A stretch of DNA of 64,000 bases from Daucus carota subsp. sativus (GCF_001625215.2 NC_030385.2:7991135-8055134); one strand, 5' to 3'; shown: positions 21,189-32,067, counted from the first letter of the stretch. Notes: a model not told the origin generated them from the sequence alone. A program made the numbers and translations.

Positions 21189-22700
21189 ATGGCTATCAAT
21201 ATTATCATTCAACTTCTTCCCCTCTTTCTCTTTACATTCTTGATCTTCCTCACTTTGCGGATCAAAAGCAGTTCCAGAAGCTCTCTGCCAACCGATTGGC
21301 CCGTGTTTCGCATGACACCGGGCCTTCTCAAGAATGCTCATAGAATACATGAATTTGTCACAGATGTTCTGAAAGAATGCCACGGCACTTTTCATCTCAA
21401 AGGTCCAGTACTAGCTGACCTGGACTTGCTGATCACTTCTGAGCCTGCTAACATCCACTACATCTTGAGCAAGAATTTCACCAATTATCCCAAAGGGCCT
21501 GACTTCCGCAAGATTTTTGAGATTCTTGGAGACGGGATTTTCAATGCAGATGCTCATCTCTGGGAACTTCATCGCAGAACTACAGGCTCTCTCTTCAACA
21601 ATGCAGAGTTCTATAAGATGTTACTGGAGACATCAAAGAACAAAGTGGAGAAAGGGCTGATCCCGGTTCTTGATCGTGTCTGGAGAGATGGAATTGAGGT
21701 GGATTTACAGGAGATATTTCAGAGGCTTACTTTTGATAACATTTGTTCTCTGCTTTTAGACCATGATCCTCAAAGCCTCTCGCTTGAGCTGCCTTATATT
21801 CCATGTGAAAAGGCTTTCACACCGACTGAGGAGGCGCTTTTGTACAGGCATTTTTTGCCTGAGAGCGTTTTGAAGCTGCAACGTTTGATTGGAGTAGGTA
21901 AAGAAAGAGGTTTGAGTGAAGCTAGAGAAGCTTTTGATGAGTTCATATATTCATGCATCTCCAAGAAGCGCCAGCAAGCACAAAATGGGACGCATAAATT
22001 AGATTTGCTTGCAGCCTATATGGAAGCATACAAAGAAACAACTGGTAATCCTGAAGTATTTTTAAGAGATACTCTGTTAAATTTGATGGTTGCTGGGAGA
22101 GATACGACTAGTACAGCTCTTTCATGGTTTTTCTGGCTCCTAGCCAAGAATCCTGCAGTGGAATGCAAGATTCTTGAAGAGATGGAATCAAAGTTGCATT
22201 CGAAAGAAGAACAAATTTGGACGCGTTTTAGCAAAAGGGAAGACCTGGGTGAACTGGTTTATCTGCACGGAGCTTTGTGTGAGGCTTTAAGGCTCTTCCC
22301 CCCTGTTGGTCTGGAGCACAAGGCTCCAATACGACCGGACATTCTTCCAAGTGGTCATCCCATAGATAAAGACTCTAAAATTGTGTTATCATTCTATTCA
22401 ATGGGAAGAATGGAGAGCATATGGGGAAAAGATTGCTTAGAATTCAAGCCCGAGAGATGGATAACTGAGAAAGGAGGAATTAAACACGAACCATCATACA
22501 AGTTTCCCGCGTTTAATGCAGGGCCAAGAACTTGTTTAGGCAAGGAAATGGCGTTCACGCAAATGAAATTCATTGCAATAAGTATGATACATAATTACAG
22601 AGTGGAAGTTGTTGAGGGTCATCAGGTAGTTCCAAGTGATTCCATCATTCTGCAAATGAAGTATGGTTTGAAAGCCAGGATCTCCAGAAGAAGTACTTGA
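21189..22700 (+). CDS. CYP96A: Cytochrome P450 CYP96 family, gene 4
   Basis: Intronless 503-residue P450, third member of the 2.63 kb tandem set. Anchor NIIIQLLPLFLFTFLIFL, hinge SLPTDWPVFRMTPG, C-helix WELHR, I-helix AGRDTTS (302-308), EALR (365-368), PERW, FNAGPRTCLG (442-451) with Cys449. All functional positions are intact. The start is fixed by the alignment with gene 3; the upstream ATG in the leader is out of frame. The 3' flank matches that of gene 3 only to about 22785, where the duplicated unit ends. Confidence 0.93.
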   Translation: MAINIIIQLLPLFLFTFLIFLTLRIKSSSRSSLPTDWPVFRMTPGLLKNAHRIHEFVTDVLKECHGTFHLKGPVLADLDLLITSEPANIHYILSKNFTNYPKGPDFRKIFEILGDGIFNADAHLWELHRRTTGSLFNNAEFYKMLLETSKNKVEKGLIPVLDRVWRDGIEVDLQEIFQRLTFDNICSLLLDHDPQSLSLELPYIPCEKAFTPTEEALLYRHFLPESVLKLQRLIGVGKERGLSEAREAFDEFIYSCISKKRQQAQNGTHKLDLLAAYMEAYKETTGNPEVFLRDTLLNLMVAGRDTTSTALSWFFWLLAKNPAVECKILEEMESKLHSKEEQIWTRFSKREDLGELVYLHGALCEALRLFPPVGLEHKAPIRPDILPSGHPIDKDSKIVLSFYSMGRMESIWGKDCLEFKPERWITEKGGIKHEPSYKFPAFNAGPRTCLGKEMAFTQMKFIAISMIHNYRVEVVEGHQVVPSDSIILQMKYGLKARISRRST

Positions 22701-23419
22701 TCCTCACTTGTAATGTCAGCACTTCGTGTTCTTAAAAGTATTGTACTAGACTACTAGTAATGGACTGGCATATGAATCAAATGTAAGATCTGAGTTGTAT
22801 AGTAGTCTGACCAATTAAATAAAATTGCTATAAACCACATGATATGTGCCCACCTTCACAACTAATTTAGTTTTTCTTGCCTTGGCTTTGCAATTTACAT
22901 GACATTGAAGCATTTCTGTTGTGTAGTCTTTTTTACGCTCAACTATATTAGAGCTTCGGATGGACTCCTAAATCCATGGGAATACGGAAGATGACCGATA
23001 TGGAGATGGGATACATCAAGATGAGAAAGGCTCCAAGAAAAAGATGCCAACAGCTATCCAAGAGGGTGAAACTGATAAGGAATCAATTATTTTTCCCTCA
23101 AATCCACCGAAGTGGAAAATTTTGGTTAAAGTTAAAAATTGGGCCCTTGAGTAATATGTGCCCATCTTTTTTCAGGGTACGAGTCGTCAATTGCGAGAAC
23201 TAATTTCGTACCTAACCTTTTTTTGACGAAAAAATATTAAGCTAAATGCGCATGTATAACATAATCGGTTGAACGATTTGTTTAGGTTTATGAAGTTATG
23301 GATTCAAATCCCTTAATAAATATTCACTCCGTCCACTAGCACCCTTCTTAAGAAATAAATGTTTGATTCAATTTCAATCACAAAACTGAGATAGTCTATG
23401 TTAAATAAGTGTAGTATAT
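22701..23419. other. Spacer behind gene 4
   Basis: Residual unit sequence to about 22785, then unique AT-rich DNA. A short open frame at 22976-23203 resembles nothing I know. The word CAAAACTGAGATAGTCTATG at 23382-23401 recurs almost unchanged at 23503-23522 within the pseudogene. Confidence 0.45.
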
Positions 23420-23720
23420 AAACTTGATTTGCTTACGGCCTATATGGAAGCATACAAAGAAAGAACTGCTAATCAAGCATACAAAGAAAGAACTGCTAAT
23501 CACAAAAATGAGATAGTCTATGTTTAATGCAGGGCCAAGAACTTGTTTAGGTAAGGAAATGGCGTTCATACAAATGAAAATCGTTGCCATAAGTATTATA
23601 CATAATTACAAAATGGAACTTGTGAAGGGGCAGCAGGTAGTCCAAAGTGATTTTGTTATATTCTGCAAATGAAGTATGGTTTGAAAGTCTTGGTATCCAA
23701 AAGAAGTGCTTACTGCTTAG
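23420..23720 (+). pseudogene. CYP96 pseudogene fragment (gene 5-like)
   Basis: Two remnants of a P450 most like gene 5. The first (23420-23500) matches LDLLTAYMEAYKE, with a 27-bp segment duplicated in tandem. The second (23524-23720) matches the haem loop FNAGPRTCLGKEMAF through the C-terminal NYK...KGQQVV, then is broken by a frameshift near 23662 (extra base). Everything before, and the I- and K-helix region between them, is gone. The 3' flank to about 24500 matches the flank of gene 5 (GTACGCTACTT, then TTCTTTGCAACTAATTCATT), so it is a decayed duplicate of the gene 5 unit. Confidence 0.88.
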
Positions 23721-25210
23721 TGGTTCACAGGAATATCATGTATGCATTTTGCTGGAGTCTGTGAAGCCTGGAATAAGGATTTTAAGTCACCTCCAAATTT
23801 GTACGCTACTTGGGCGATTCAAATAAAATTTCTTTGCAACTAATTCATTTAAACATCTCTGTTGCATACTTGCTCCTAATTTGTACATGATTTTGTACAG
23901 CAGGATTCACTTGAACTCCTGACCTTTTATTACTGAGAGGATGGATGCATCCAACAAGTTCAATATATAGCTTTTCTTTCGGTGACTTGCAGCGTTTTTA
24001 GAAATTCAAAATCCATCTCGGAAGAAATTGGGACAGTAACATCTGATAATTTGAATCAAATGTGCAATATCCCGTTTTAGATGATGAATTTTTTAGGAGA
24101 TAGCCTTGTAATGTTTACAGCATTTGCGATTTAACGGTCGTCAACATGAAACTAAACTATGGTTTCTTGATTTGTATGAAAAAAACAGAAAATGTAAAAA
24201 ATAATAAAGATGAAGAACAAAAATATTAATCTAAATAATTTAGTTCAAGTTTAACTGTTTGTAATGTTTGTGGAATAAATTTATTAGTTGATTTGATTGA
24301 AATTGAAATGTTGGAAGTTAAAAATTTTAAATTTTTTTATAATTTATTTTGAGTTTTAAAATTTGACTCCATATATTCCCTTTAAAAATATAATTTGTAA
24401 TATTTTATTAGTATATTACTAGTTTAAAACTAATAAATTATATATAAATTTATCCAAACAACAAAATTAATTTTTTAATTAAAAATAACCTACTTACTAA
24501 TAATTGCTCAGTCCCAAAAAACTCAACACAGGTACTTGTAAATAATACTTTTCATTTTTTTATTTTATACAAAATTTTAAAATTCATACTTTTAGATGAA
24601 ACAAAAAGATTTCAAATTAATATTTACAAATATCTTTTCCAAAATAATACTTTCTTTTACTTGCTTATGTTAAAAATATTACTACAAATAAATTTGATTG
24701 TATCGTGTCATTTGTGTGATATGTAGTGGCCAAATTTGAGTCGCTGAAAGATGATAATTTATTAGATGGATACACATGGTTGATTTTAATTAGATGGTTT
24801 ATATATACACACACAAGAGGCCTCCATCATTATTATTTAGTGTGATTAAAATCAACATACAATACTAACAAAGACCGGGAATAATTTTTGCATTATCTAG
24901 GATTTTTTATTGTAAAAAATAAAATTAAATGTGATTTGAGATGCATTAGTAGAGATGAATAATTCAATACTCCGATTCTCCAATTTTAATCAATTACAAA
25001 CAATAGTAAATATATGAAATTAGCTATGAATAAATAACAAAGATATGATTCTAATTCATATCAAAATATAGAAAGTAATCAACACATTTGATGTTAGAGT
25101 TAATATTTTTATAAAATCTCGAGGAAGTACTATGAAAAATGTAATGACATTTTTGAAAAGCTATTTCAGTTATGATTGTGCTGATTGTGTTTTTATGAAG
25201 ACCAAGAACT
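23721..25210. other. Spacer with duplicated gene 5 3' flank; promoter of gene 5
   Basis: About 23750-24500 is paralogous to 26810-27480 behind gene 5 (shared words ATGTTTACAGCATTTGCGATT and CGTCAACATGAAACTAA). The rest is AT-rich spacer upstream of gene 5. No gene. Confidence 0.55.
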
Positions 25211-25220
25211 TATATATAAA
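25211..25220 (+). promoter_or_regulatory. TATA box of P450 gene 5
   Basis: TATATATAAA, 35 bp before the ATG; the leader GGAGGCTAAACATCATCCTG resembles the leaders of genes 3 and 4. The GAGGTGACC block of genes 1-4 is not seen here. Confidence 0.6.
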
Positions 25221-25254
25221 TCAAATCCGGGGAGGCTAAACATCATCCTGCTTC

Positions 25255-26790
25255 ATGGCTTTTAATCTCCTCATTCATATTCTTACCATCTTTCTCATTC
25301 CATTGTTAGTCTTTCTGAAATTTTGGATCAAAGCCGGTTGTAAAAGCTCTATTCCAACAGATTGGCCCGTGTTTCGCATGACACCTGGAGTTCTCAAGAA
25401 TACTCATAGAATACATGAATTTGTTACAGATGTTCTGAAAGAATGCCATGGTACTTTTCAGTTCAAAGGTCCGGTATTAGCCGACTTAGACTTGCTTGTC
25501 ACTTCTGAGCCTGCTAACATCCACCATATCTTGAGCAAAAATTTCACCAATTATCCAAAAGGCCCTGACTTTCGCAAGATTTTTGATATTCTTGGAGACG
25601 GGATTTTCAATGCTGATGCTCATCTTTGGGAACTTCATCGCAAAACTACAACCTCTCTGTTCAACAATGCAGAGTTCTACAAGATGTTACTAGAGTCGAC
25701 GACGAATAAAGTGAAGAAAGGGCTGATACCAGTTCTTGATCATGCCTCGCGAGATGATATTGAGGTGGATTTGCAGGAGATATTTCAAAGGCTTACTTTT
25801 GATAGCATTTGTTCTCTGCTTTTGGACTATGATCCACAGAGCCTCTCGCTTGAGCTACCGTATATTTCATGTGAGAAGGCTTTCACAGCCACTGAGGAGG
25901 CACTTCTGTACAGGCATGTATTGCCCGAAAGCATTTTGAAGCTGCAAAGTGTGACTGGATTTGGTAAAGAAAGAGGTTTGAGTAAAGCTCGAGAAGCTTT
26001 TGATCAGTTCATATATTCATGCATCTCCACAAAGCGCCAACAATTACAAATCAAAGATTCTGTAAAGTTTTCTCCACCTGAAGGCCATAAACTTGATTTG
26101 CTTACAGCCTATATGGAAGCATACAAAGAAAAGACCGGAAATCCTGAAATATTTTTAAGGGACACTTTGTTGAATCTAATGCTGGCTGGAAGAGATACCA
26201 CTAGTACAGCTCTATCTTGGTTTTTTTGGCTCCTTGCCAAGAACCCTGCAGTGGAACGCAAGATTCTTGAAGAGATTGACTCACAGTTGCATTCCAAAGA
26301 AGAAATTTGGATGCTTTTTAGGAAAAGGGAGGACTTAGGTAAACTGGTTTATCTACACGGATCTTTGTGTGAGGCTTTAAGGCTCTTCCCACCAGTTGCT
26401 TTGGAGCACAAGGCTCCAATGCAGCCAGACATTCTTCCAAGTGGTCATCCGGTGAATAAGGACTCTAAAATTGTGTTATCCTTTTATTCCATGGGAAGAA
26501 TGGAGAGCATTTGGGGAAAAGATTGCTTAGAGTTCAAGCCAGAGAGATGGATAACTGATAAAGGAGGGATCAAACACGAGCCTTCATACAAGTTTCCCGC
26601 ATTTAATGCAGGGCCAAGAACTTGTTTAGGCAAGGAAATGGCGTTCATACAAATGAAAATGGTTGCGACAAGTATTCTACATAATTACAAAATCGAAGTT
26701 GTGAAGGGGCAGCAGGTAGTTCCAAGTGATTCTGTTATTCTGCAAATGAAGTATGGTTTGAAAGTCATGGTTTCCAAAAGAAGTTCTTAG
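25255..26790 (+). CDS. CYP96A: Cytochrome P450 CYP96 family, gene 5
   Basis: Intronless 511-residue P450. Membrane anchor LLIHILTIFLIPLLVFL, hinge SIPTDWPVFRMTPG, C-helix WELHR, I-helix AGRDTTS (311-317), EALR (373-376), PERW (429-432), FNAGPRTCLG (450-459), haem ligand Cys457. All catalytic features are present. It groups with genes 1-4 but is clearly diverged from the 2-4 set (for example MAFNLLIHI at the start and SVKFSPPEGH before LDLLTAYMEAYKE) and keeps a longer loop between F and I helices, like gene 1. Confidence 0.93.
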   Translation: MAFNLLIHILTIFLIPLLVFLKFWIKAGCKSSIPTDWPVFRMTPGVLKNTHRIHEFVTDVLKECHGTFQFKGPVLADLDLLVTSEPANIHHILSKNFTNYPKGPDFRKIFDILGDGIFNADAHLWELHRKTTTSLFNNAEFYKMLLESTTNKVKKGLIPVLDHASRDDIEVDLQEIFQRLTFDSICSLLLDYDPQSLSLELPYISCEKAFTATEEALLYRHVLPESILKLQSVTGFGKERGLSKAREAFDQFIYSCISTKRQQLQIKDSVKFSPPEGHKLDLLTAYMEAYKEKTGNPEIFLRDTLLNLMLAGRDTTSTALSWFFWLLAKNPAVERKILEEIDSQLHSKEEIWMLFRKREDLGKLVYLHGSLCEALRLFPPVALEHKAPMQPDILPSGHPVNKDSKIVLSFYSMGRMESIWGKDCLEFKPERWITDKGGIKHEPSYKFPAFNAGPRTCLGKEMAFIQMKMVATSILHNYKIEVVKGQQVVPSDSVILQMKYGLKVMVSKRSS

Positions 26791-28430
26791 TGCTGGAGTC
26801 TAATTAGTTGAAGACTGGAATAAGGACTTTAAGTCAGCTTCTAATTTGTACGCTACTTTGGCGAATCAAATAAAATTTCTTTGCAACTAATTCATTGTTT
26901 CTAGCGGGGTGTTTGTATTATCATAGTTTTTCAGTTGTTCTGGGATTAACTTACATGAATTTGAACAGCAGCATTCACAGACTAACTTGAATCAAATTTG
27001 CACGAAGAAAAAATTGTCCTAGATGATGAATATCCTGAATATCCCTGATTAGTTAGATATGCGCTAGGAAAATTAGTTGTTATAAAAAATTAAATATCCA
27101 GTTCTAGATGATGAATATGGCCTGATTTTTTTCGGAGATGGCCTTGCTATGTTTACAGCATTTGCGATTCGACGGTGGTCGTCAACATGAAACTAAGCTA
27201 TGATTTCTTGATTTGTAGCAAGAAAAAAAACAAAAAATGTGAAAAATAATAAATATGAAGTGTAAATAATTTAGTGCAAGTTTAAGAGTTTGTAATGTTT
27301 GCCAAATAAATTTTTTGGTTGATTTGACCGATAAACTGAAATTTGCTAATTTAAAATCCTAATTTTGACTTGAACAATAAAATTTGTAACATTTGTTATT
27401 ATATTACGAGTTTTAAAACTAATAAATAAATTATACATACATTTATCCAAACAACATCATTAGAAATTATATTTAGTTATTAATAACTTGTTTAATAATA
27501 CTAACTCTGTCCCAAAAAATATGTGCCGCTTCTTTTTGCTAGCATTTAAATGGGTTCGAAAGAGGTACTTATAAATAAAATTTTTTAAATTTGTTTTTAA
27601 ACAACAAATTTTAGAAAAAATAATATTTACAGATACTTCACACTGAAAATTTATCAGAAGATGGATATAAGCAAATGTACTAATGACTAATATGAAGTTT
27701 TTTTATTTGAAATAACTAATATGAAGTTATACTTCAGATAAAATATATAAGAAAAGATAAAGTAAATTCGATTGTAACTGAAAGTTGATATAAATGCACG
27801 ATCTCATTAGAGGGAAACAAAAAACTAGGAATGATATAGATAAATTTTGTTGAAAAGTTAAAACTTAATCAAGAATTCAAAAAATGAATATGCACTTAAA
27901 AGTTAAGTCTTAAACGACTCAAGTCATAGTAAAGTTGTATAAGATAATAAAGAAAACTGAAATCCTAAATGCTACTGATTCTATGCTATGAATATTCTCT
28001 GTCTTACCATAAACGCATAGTTAAAACAATATAATTAAATAACTTTGATACTTTGATCACCAAGTTAATTAAAAATTAATGACACTTACTAGTCCACAAG
28101 TAAAACCAAAGATAAGCAAAGTCATTAAAGTGTGATGCTATAATATATACCACATTTGATCTTGCTGTTAATATTCTCCTAAATCTTTGAGTAAATAGGA
28201 TGATATATGTAACTGAAATCTTAATCTTTGAACTAAAAATCTCCAACTTAAAAGGAAATATGTTGAACGTTATACATTTTATTTGCTTGATTGACTCATT
28301 TTCATTAATGATTTTTAAAGTGGTATTATCCTATCCTTTTAAACTACCAAGTTCTTAAGAATTTATTTAATGCTATCCAAATTAAGCAAAATCTCCTATT
28401 TGTTCATCTTGCCAATGCTTAGAATTTTCC
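26791..28430. other. Spacer between genes 5 and 6
   Basis: Gene 5 3' flank to about 27480 (paralogous to 23750-24500), then AT-rich DNA. A TCTGTCCCAAAAAATATGTG word near 27506 looks like an isolated Stowaway-type end. No gene. Confidence 0.5.
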
Positions 28431-28439
28431 TATATAAAT
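28431..28439 (+). promoter_or_regulatory. TATA box of P450 gene 6
   Basis: TATATAAAT, 56-64 bp before the ATG. It lies upstream of the point (about 28451) where the duplicated block starts, so the pseudogene copy at 35080 lacks it. Confidence 0.65.
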
Positions 28440-28494
28440 TCTATTTGTTTGAGCACAGAGGAAATCAGGAAATCATAACAACTAAGCATCTCCA

Positions 28495-30099
28495 ATGGCA
28501 ATATCCCTTGAAGCCCTCAACTCATATTTACCAATGTTTTTTGTAGCTACTTTCTGCTCTCTTCTTTTTATCTATCTTCACTTGAAAAATACTAAGAAGC
28601 ACCCTAGTTATCCCACAAACTGGCCTTTTCTTGGTATGATGCCTGGCCTTATATCGAATGCTCATCGCATGCATGAGTATGTAACCGAGGTTCTTCGTGA
28701 ATCAGGAGGAACTTTTGTTCTGAAAAAGCATTCTTTTTCTGGTTCAGATGACATAATCACTTGTGATCCTGATAATATCCAGTACATTTTGAGCAGGAAC
28801 TTCCAGAACTACCCGAAAGGTCCCAAGTTCAATCAGATATTTGAGCTCCTTGGAGAGGGGATATTCAATTCTGATGCAGATTTGTGGGAACTACAAAGAA
28901 AAACCACAATGTTCCTGATGAATCATTCAAAGTTCCGCGCATTCTTGGAAAGAATTAGTTGGGGGGAGGTGGAAGAAAGACTAATACCAGTCTTGGACCG
29001 TGTAGCGGATGAGAGTAAGGAGATTGATCTGGCTGATTTACTTCAAAAGTTCACGTATGATACTAGCTGCAAATTGATCTTAGGCTATGATCCACACTGC
29101 CTTTCTATCGACTCAGTGTATCCTAAAGCTGGAGAAGCATTTGATGTTAAGGCTGAAAGAGCATTTGATATTACTGAAACAGGGGCCTTTTATAGACATA
29201 TTCTGCCCATAAGCTATTGGAAGTTAAGTAGATGGTTGCACATAGGCTTAGAGAAGAAGATGAAGATAGCTTCAGACGAACTCAACAGTCTCGTGGCACA
29301 TTGCATTGCATTGAAACGCGAGGAACTGAGCAAAAGGTCAGCAAGTGATGATCTTGTCTCAGAGACACAGAGTGGGGATGATTTTGACCTGTTAACAAAT
29401 TTCATGCATGTGTACAAAGGAGTTAGTACACCTTCAGGTAACTTTGAGAAACTTTTGAAAGACACCGTAATGAATTTACTGTTTGCGGCTAGAGACACCA
29501 CAAGTGCTACTCTCTCTTGGTTTTTCTGGCTCATTGCAACTCATCCATCAGTAGGACTCAAGATCCGAGAGGAGATCAAGAGAAATATGGATCTTACAAA
29601 CACCGAGGAGGATAATATCAAGCTATTTGATACAACTACCATTGGTAATCTTGTTTATCTGCATGGAGCCTTGTGTGAAGCCATGAGGCTATTCCCAGCA
29701 GTGCCTTTAAACCATAAAGCTTCTTTCCAGCCCGATGTTCTGCCAAGCGGCCACTCAATTGGAAAAAACACAAGGATACTAATATCATTTTACTCAGTAG
29801 GGAGAATGGAGAGCGTCTGGGGTGAAGATTGTTTGGAGTTTAAGCCTGAGAGATGGATATCAGAGCGAGGCAAGACGAAGCATGTGCCATCTTACAAATT
29901 TGTGGCATTTAATTCCGGGCCAAGGACTTGTCTAGGCAAGGAAATGTCATTTGTGCAAACAAAAATAATTGCAGCCTCCATCATATACCGATATCAAATC
30001 AATATGGCAGAAGGTCATCCACCAGTTTATCCTAGGAAGTCGGTGGTGCTGCAAATGAAACATGGTTTGAAGGTGAAGGTTAAAAAATCACCTGCTTGA
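28495..30099 (+). CDS. CYP96A: Cytochrome P450 CYP96 family, gene 6 (second subgroup)
   Basis: Intronless 534-residue P450, the founder of a second subgroup. Anchor residues about 12-28 (PMFFVATFCSLLFIYLHL), hinge SYPTNWPFLGMMPG, C-helix WELQR, I-helix AARDTTS (331-337), EAMR (395-398), PERW (451-454), FNSGPRTCLG (472-481), haem ligand Cys479. The I-helix has Ala where nearly all P450s have Gly (AGxDT); this narrows the oxygen-binding groove slightly and is a substitution to note, although the acid-Thr pair is kept. The loop before the I-helix is longer than in genes 1-5. Its duplicate at 35080 is a pseudogene, so this is the only intact member of its subgroup here. Confidence 0.93.
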   Translation: MAISLEALNSYLPMFFVATFCSLLFIYLHLKNTKKHPSYPTNWPFLGMMPGLISNAHRMHEYVTEVLRESGGTFVLKKHSFSGSDDIITCDPDNIQYILSRNFQNYPKGPKFNQIFELLGEGIFNSDADLWELQRKTTMFLMNHSKFRAFLERISWGEVEERLIPVLDRVADESKEIDLADLLQKFTYDTSCKLILGYDPHCLSIDSVYPKAGEAFDVKAERAFDITETGAFYRHILPISYWKLSRWLHIGLEKKMKIASDELNSLVAHCIALKREELSKRSASDDLVSETQSGDDFDLLTNFMHVYKGVSTPSGNFEKLLKDTVMNLLFAARDTTSATLSWFFWLIATHPSVGLKIREEIKRNMDLTNTEEDNIKLFDTTTIGNLVYLHGALCEAMRLFPAVPLNHKASFQPDVLPSGHSIGKNTRILISFYSVGRMESVWGEDCLEFKPERWISERGKTKHVPSYKFVAFNSGPRTCLGKEMSFVQTKIIAASIIYRYQINMAEGHPPVYPRKSVVLQMKHGLKVKVKKSPA

Positions 30100-30778
30100 T
30101 TAATAATGTCCTGCATTTGATTGAATTGTCATCGTTGGTTCAGTTTTACACTTTAAACAAGTATGGGTTGTCTAATAAAATTGAAGTACAGGGTTTTCAC
30201 CATTATTTATCACAGTACAATGAAACTTAAGATTTGAAATTTTAGTATGATGTGTTTTCTTTCATTGTCATCTCTATGCTGATCCATATCATACATAAGC
30301 TATCTCTATGTTGATCCATATCATACATTATCTAAATACTTTAGGTAATTAGAAACGGTGGAGATCGAATCAGCTAATCATTCTTTCTGTTCCCGACTTT
30401 AATAAACTCAGCATCATCCCCTTCTCGTTGAACTATTATTTTCAGAGTTTTTTTTTTAATATATGTTTCAAATTGTGCAGGGAATATGCAACAGGTACAT
30501 TCTTAATAGTATGTTTAACAAAATTACAGAAATAAAATTTTCGCAATAAAATTTATCTGCATTATACTCACTACAAGGGGAAGGGATGAGTCTGAGTTCA
30601 TTGCAATGGCAATGAAAGCTTGCTATCTAATTATAATCTCTCATTCTACCTGTAATAACAATTGCTAATCCAGATGAGCAGGCTGTTCTGAACTTGTTAA
30701 TCAACATACAAAACATAGTAACCTCCCCCTCAACGATTAAATATTATACTCGGTCCGTACTTTTTACAGAAAAAAATT
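30100..30778. other. 3' flank of gene 6
   Basis: Paralogous along its whole length to 37922-38600 behind the pseudogene, including a short duplicated GATCCATATCATACAT word (near 30282 and 30313). No gene. Confidence 0.65.
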
Positions 30779-30793
30779 AAGTCTCAAAATACT

Positions 30794-31503
30794 ACGTAAC
30801 TCTCCCCAAACCCTACCTTTCTCTCGTACGCCTCTTTCTTCTCTCGCCGGGGGCTTCCACCGGATCTCAACCGGTGGAAAGCCCCAAAAAATTTTATCTT
30901 CTATGTTTGTTTTTCCTTCTTTCAATAAAATTCGTTTTAAAATTTTTTTCTTAAGTTTTGGTATTAGTTTGTGTTTTCGGATCTAAGGATTCAAAGTCTT
31001 TTCCGATTTGACATTCTTTCTCTTAGATCTCAATTCCACGGTGCTACAGATTTCTCGTTCTTCCCGGTAATTTTGTTCTCAACAGTGGTCGGAGTTATCT
31101 TGTTTTTGTGGGCTTGTTCCCCAGATCTAAGGATTGTTTTGGTTTAGCTAGTATTTCATTTATGCATTTGCAAATTTAAGGTTGCTAGGTTGTGGTTTTG
31201 GTAATTGTTGTCTCACCGTTTGTGTGAGTTTTGTTATTTTCTCACCATTTGTGTGAATATGATGTTTGATTTAATAATGAAAGTTGTTCGGGAATTGCAT
31301 TTTTAGTCGATAGCTCAAACTGTTTATGGCGGAAACGAAAGTGACCAAGCATGTGTATATATCATCTTCAACAAATCACATGATTTTATCTCCAAGAAGA
31401 ATGGATTGATCGGTGATTGTTTCCGTATTTTGTTTGTTCGACGGGACTGTTTATGTAAATGACGCATGGCCTTTTATTATTGAATGAACTCATTTATTCA
31501 AAA
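30794..31503 (+). mobile_element. LINE-like retroposon insertion, 710 bp
   Basis: Flanked by a 15-bp target duplication AAGTCTCAAAATACT at 30779-30793 and 31504-31518; the paralogous block has the unoccupied site at about 38608-38624. The leader is pyrimidine-rich and has a hairpin GGCTTCCACCGG-(7 nt)-CCGGTGGAAAGCC at about 30849-30880. Two CTCACC(G/A)TTTGTGTGA motifs follow at 31212 and 31241. The 3' end GGCCTTTTATTATTG to TTATTCAAAA resembles plant L1-type LINE tails. It has no coding capacity: a short internally deleted or SINE-like relative of a LINE. Confidence 0.75.
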
Positions 31504-31629
31504 AAGTCTCAAAATACTTGTTTTTCCCTCTTTCCGAAGCAACTTTTGAATATTTTTACAAAGAATACCCTTCAAATACAATTTCTAACGTTTGAATAGT
31601 ATACATATATACAGAAGAATACTTGCCTC

Positions 31630-32067
31630 TACTATCTCGAAAGCTCAGGAATCATGTGACACGGGTAATCCAATTGATGATTGTTGGAAATGTGACCAAA
31701 ATTGAGGAAACAACTATTTTTCGCATCATGATGAAGTTATGTTAATGGGACACGATGATCGTTACATGCGGGATAGAGAATGCAGGTACCATATAGCTTC
31801 ACTTACTCGTCTTTCCATCACTAGTTCTCTTATTTGTTTGAAAGTGATCACTGAAAATTAGTATAATGTGGTTGTAGGTGACAATCGCATTCAATCATTT
31901 TGGACAAGGATTGATACAACGGATGCCTTAGTGTAGACAAGGATACTTTCATGTTGTAAACAATGACTTTATAGAATGAAGAATGTATGCTATCGGTGGT
32001 AGTGCTAGTCCTACAATTAACAGCCAGGGCAATCGATATATGGCACCGTGACCCATCTGCCAAGGAG
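31630..32067 (+). pseudogene. Pectate lyase gene fragment (PL1 family), with an intron
   Basis: The + strand reads SCDTGNPIDDCWKCDQN, a stop in place of Trp, and GNN, the start of the plant pectate lyase domain. It then jumps straight to YFSHHDEVMLMGHDDRYMRD, so the middle of the domain is deleted, with AACAAC as possible junction microhomology. A GT-AG intron (31786-31877) follows, then VTIAFNHFGQGLIQRMP, GYFHVVNND, MYAIGGSASPTINSQGNRY and a GT donor at 32068. One-base losses and three or more stops destroy the frame. The retained intron shows it is a DNA-level copy and not a processed one. It lies in a stretch absent from the sister block at 38.7 kb. Confidence 0.85.

Noticed and set aside
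22976-23203. 75-codon open frame behind P450 gene 4
   Set aside because: Basic, no similarity recognised, no conservation in the duplicated units.
25736-25939. Alternative-frame open readings inside the P450 and chitinase genes (also 33717-34115, 13458-13682 and many antisense)
   Set aside because: They are out-of-frame shadows of conserved coding sequence and have no domains of their own.
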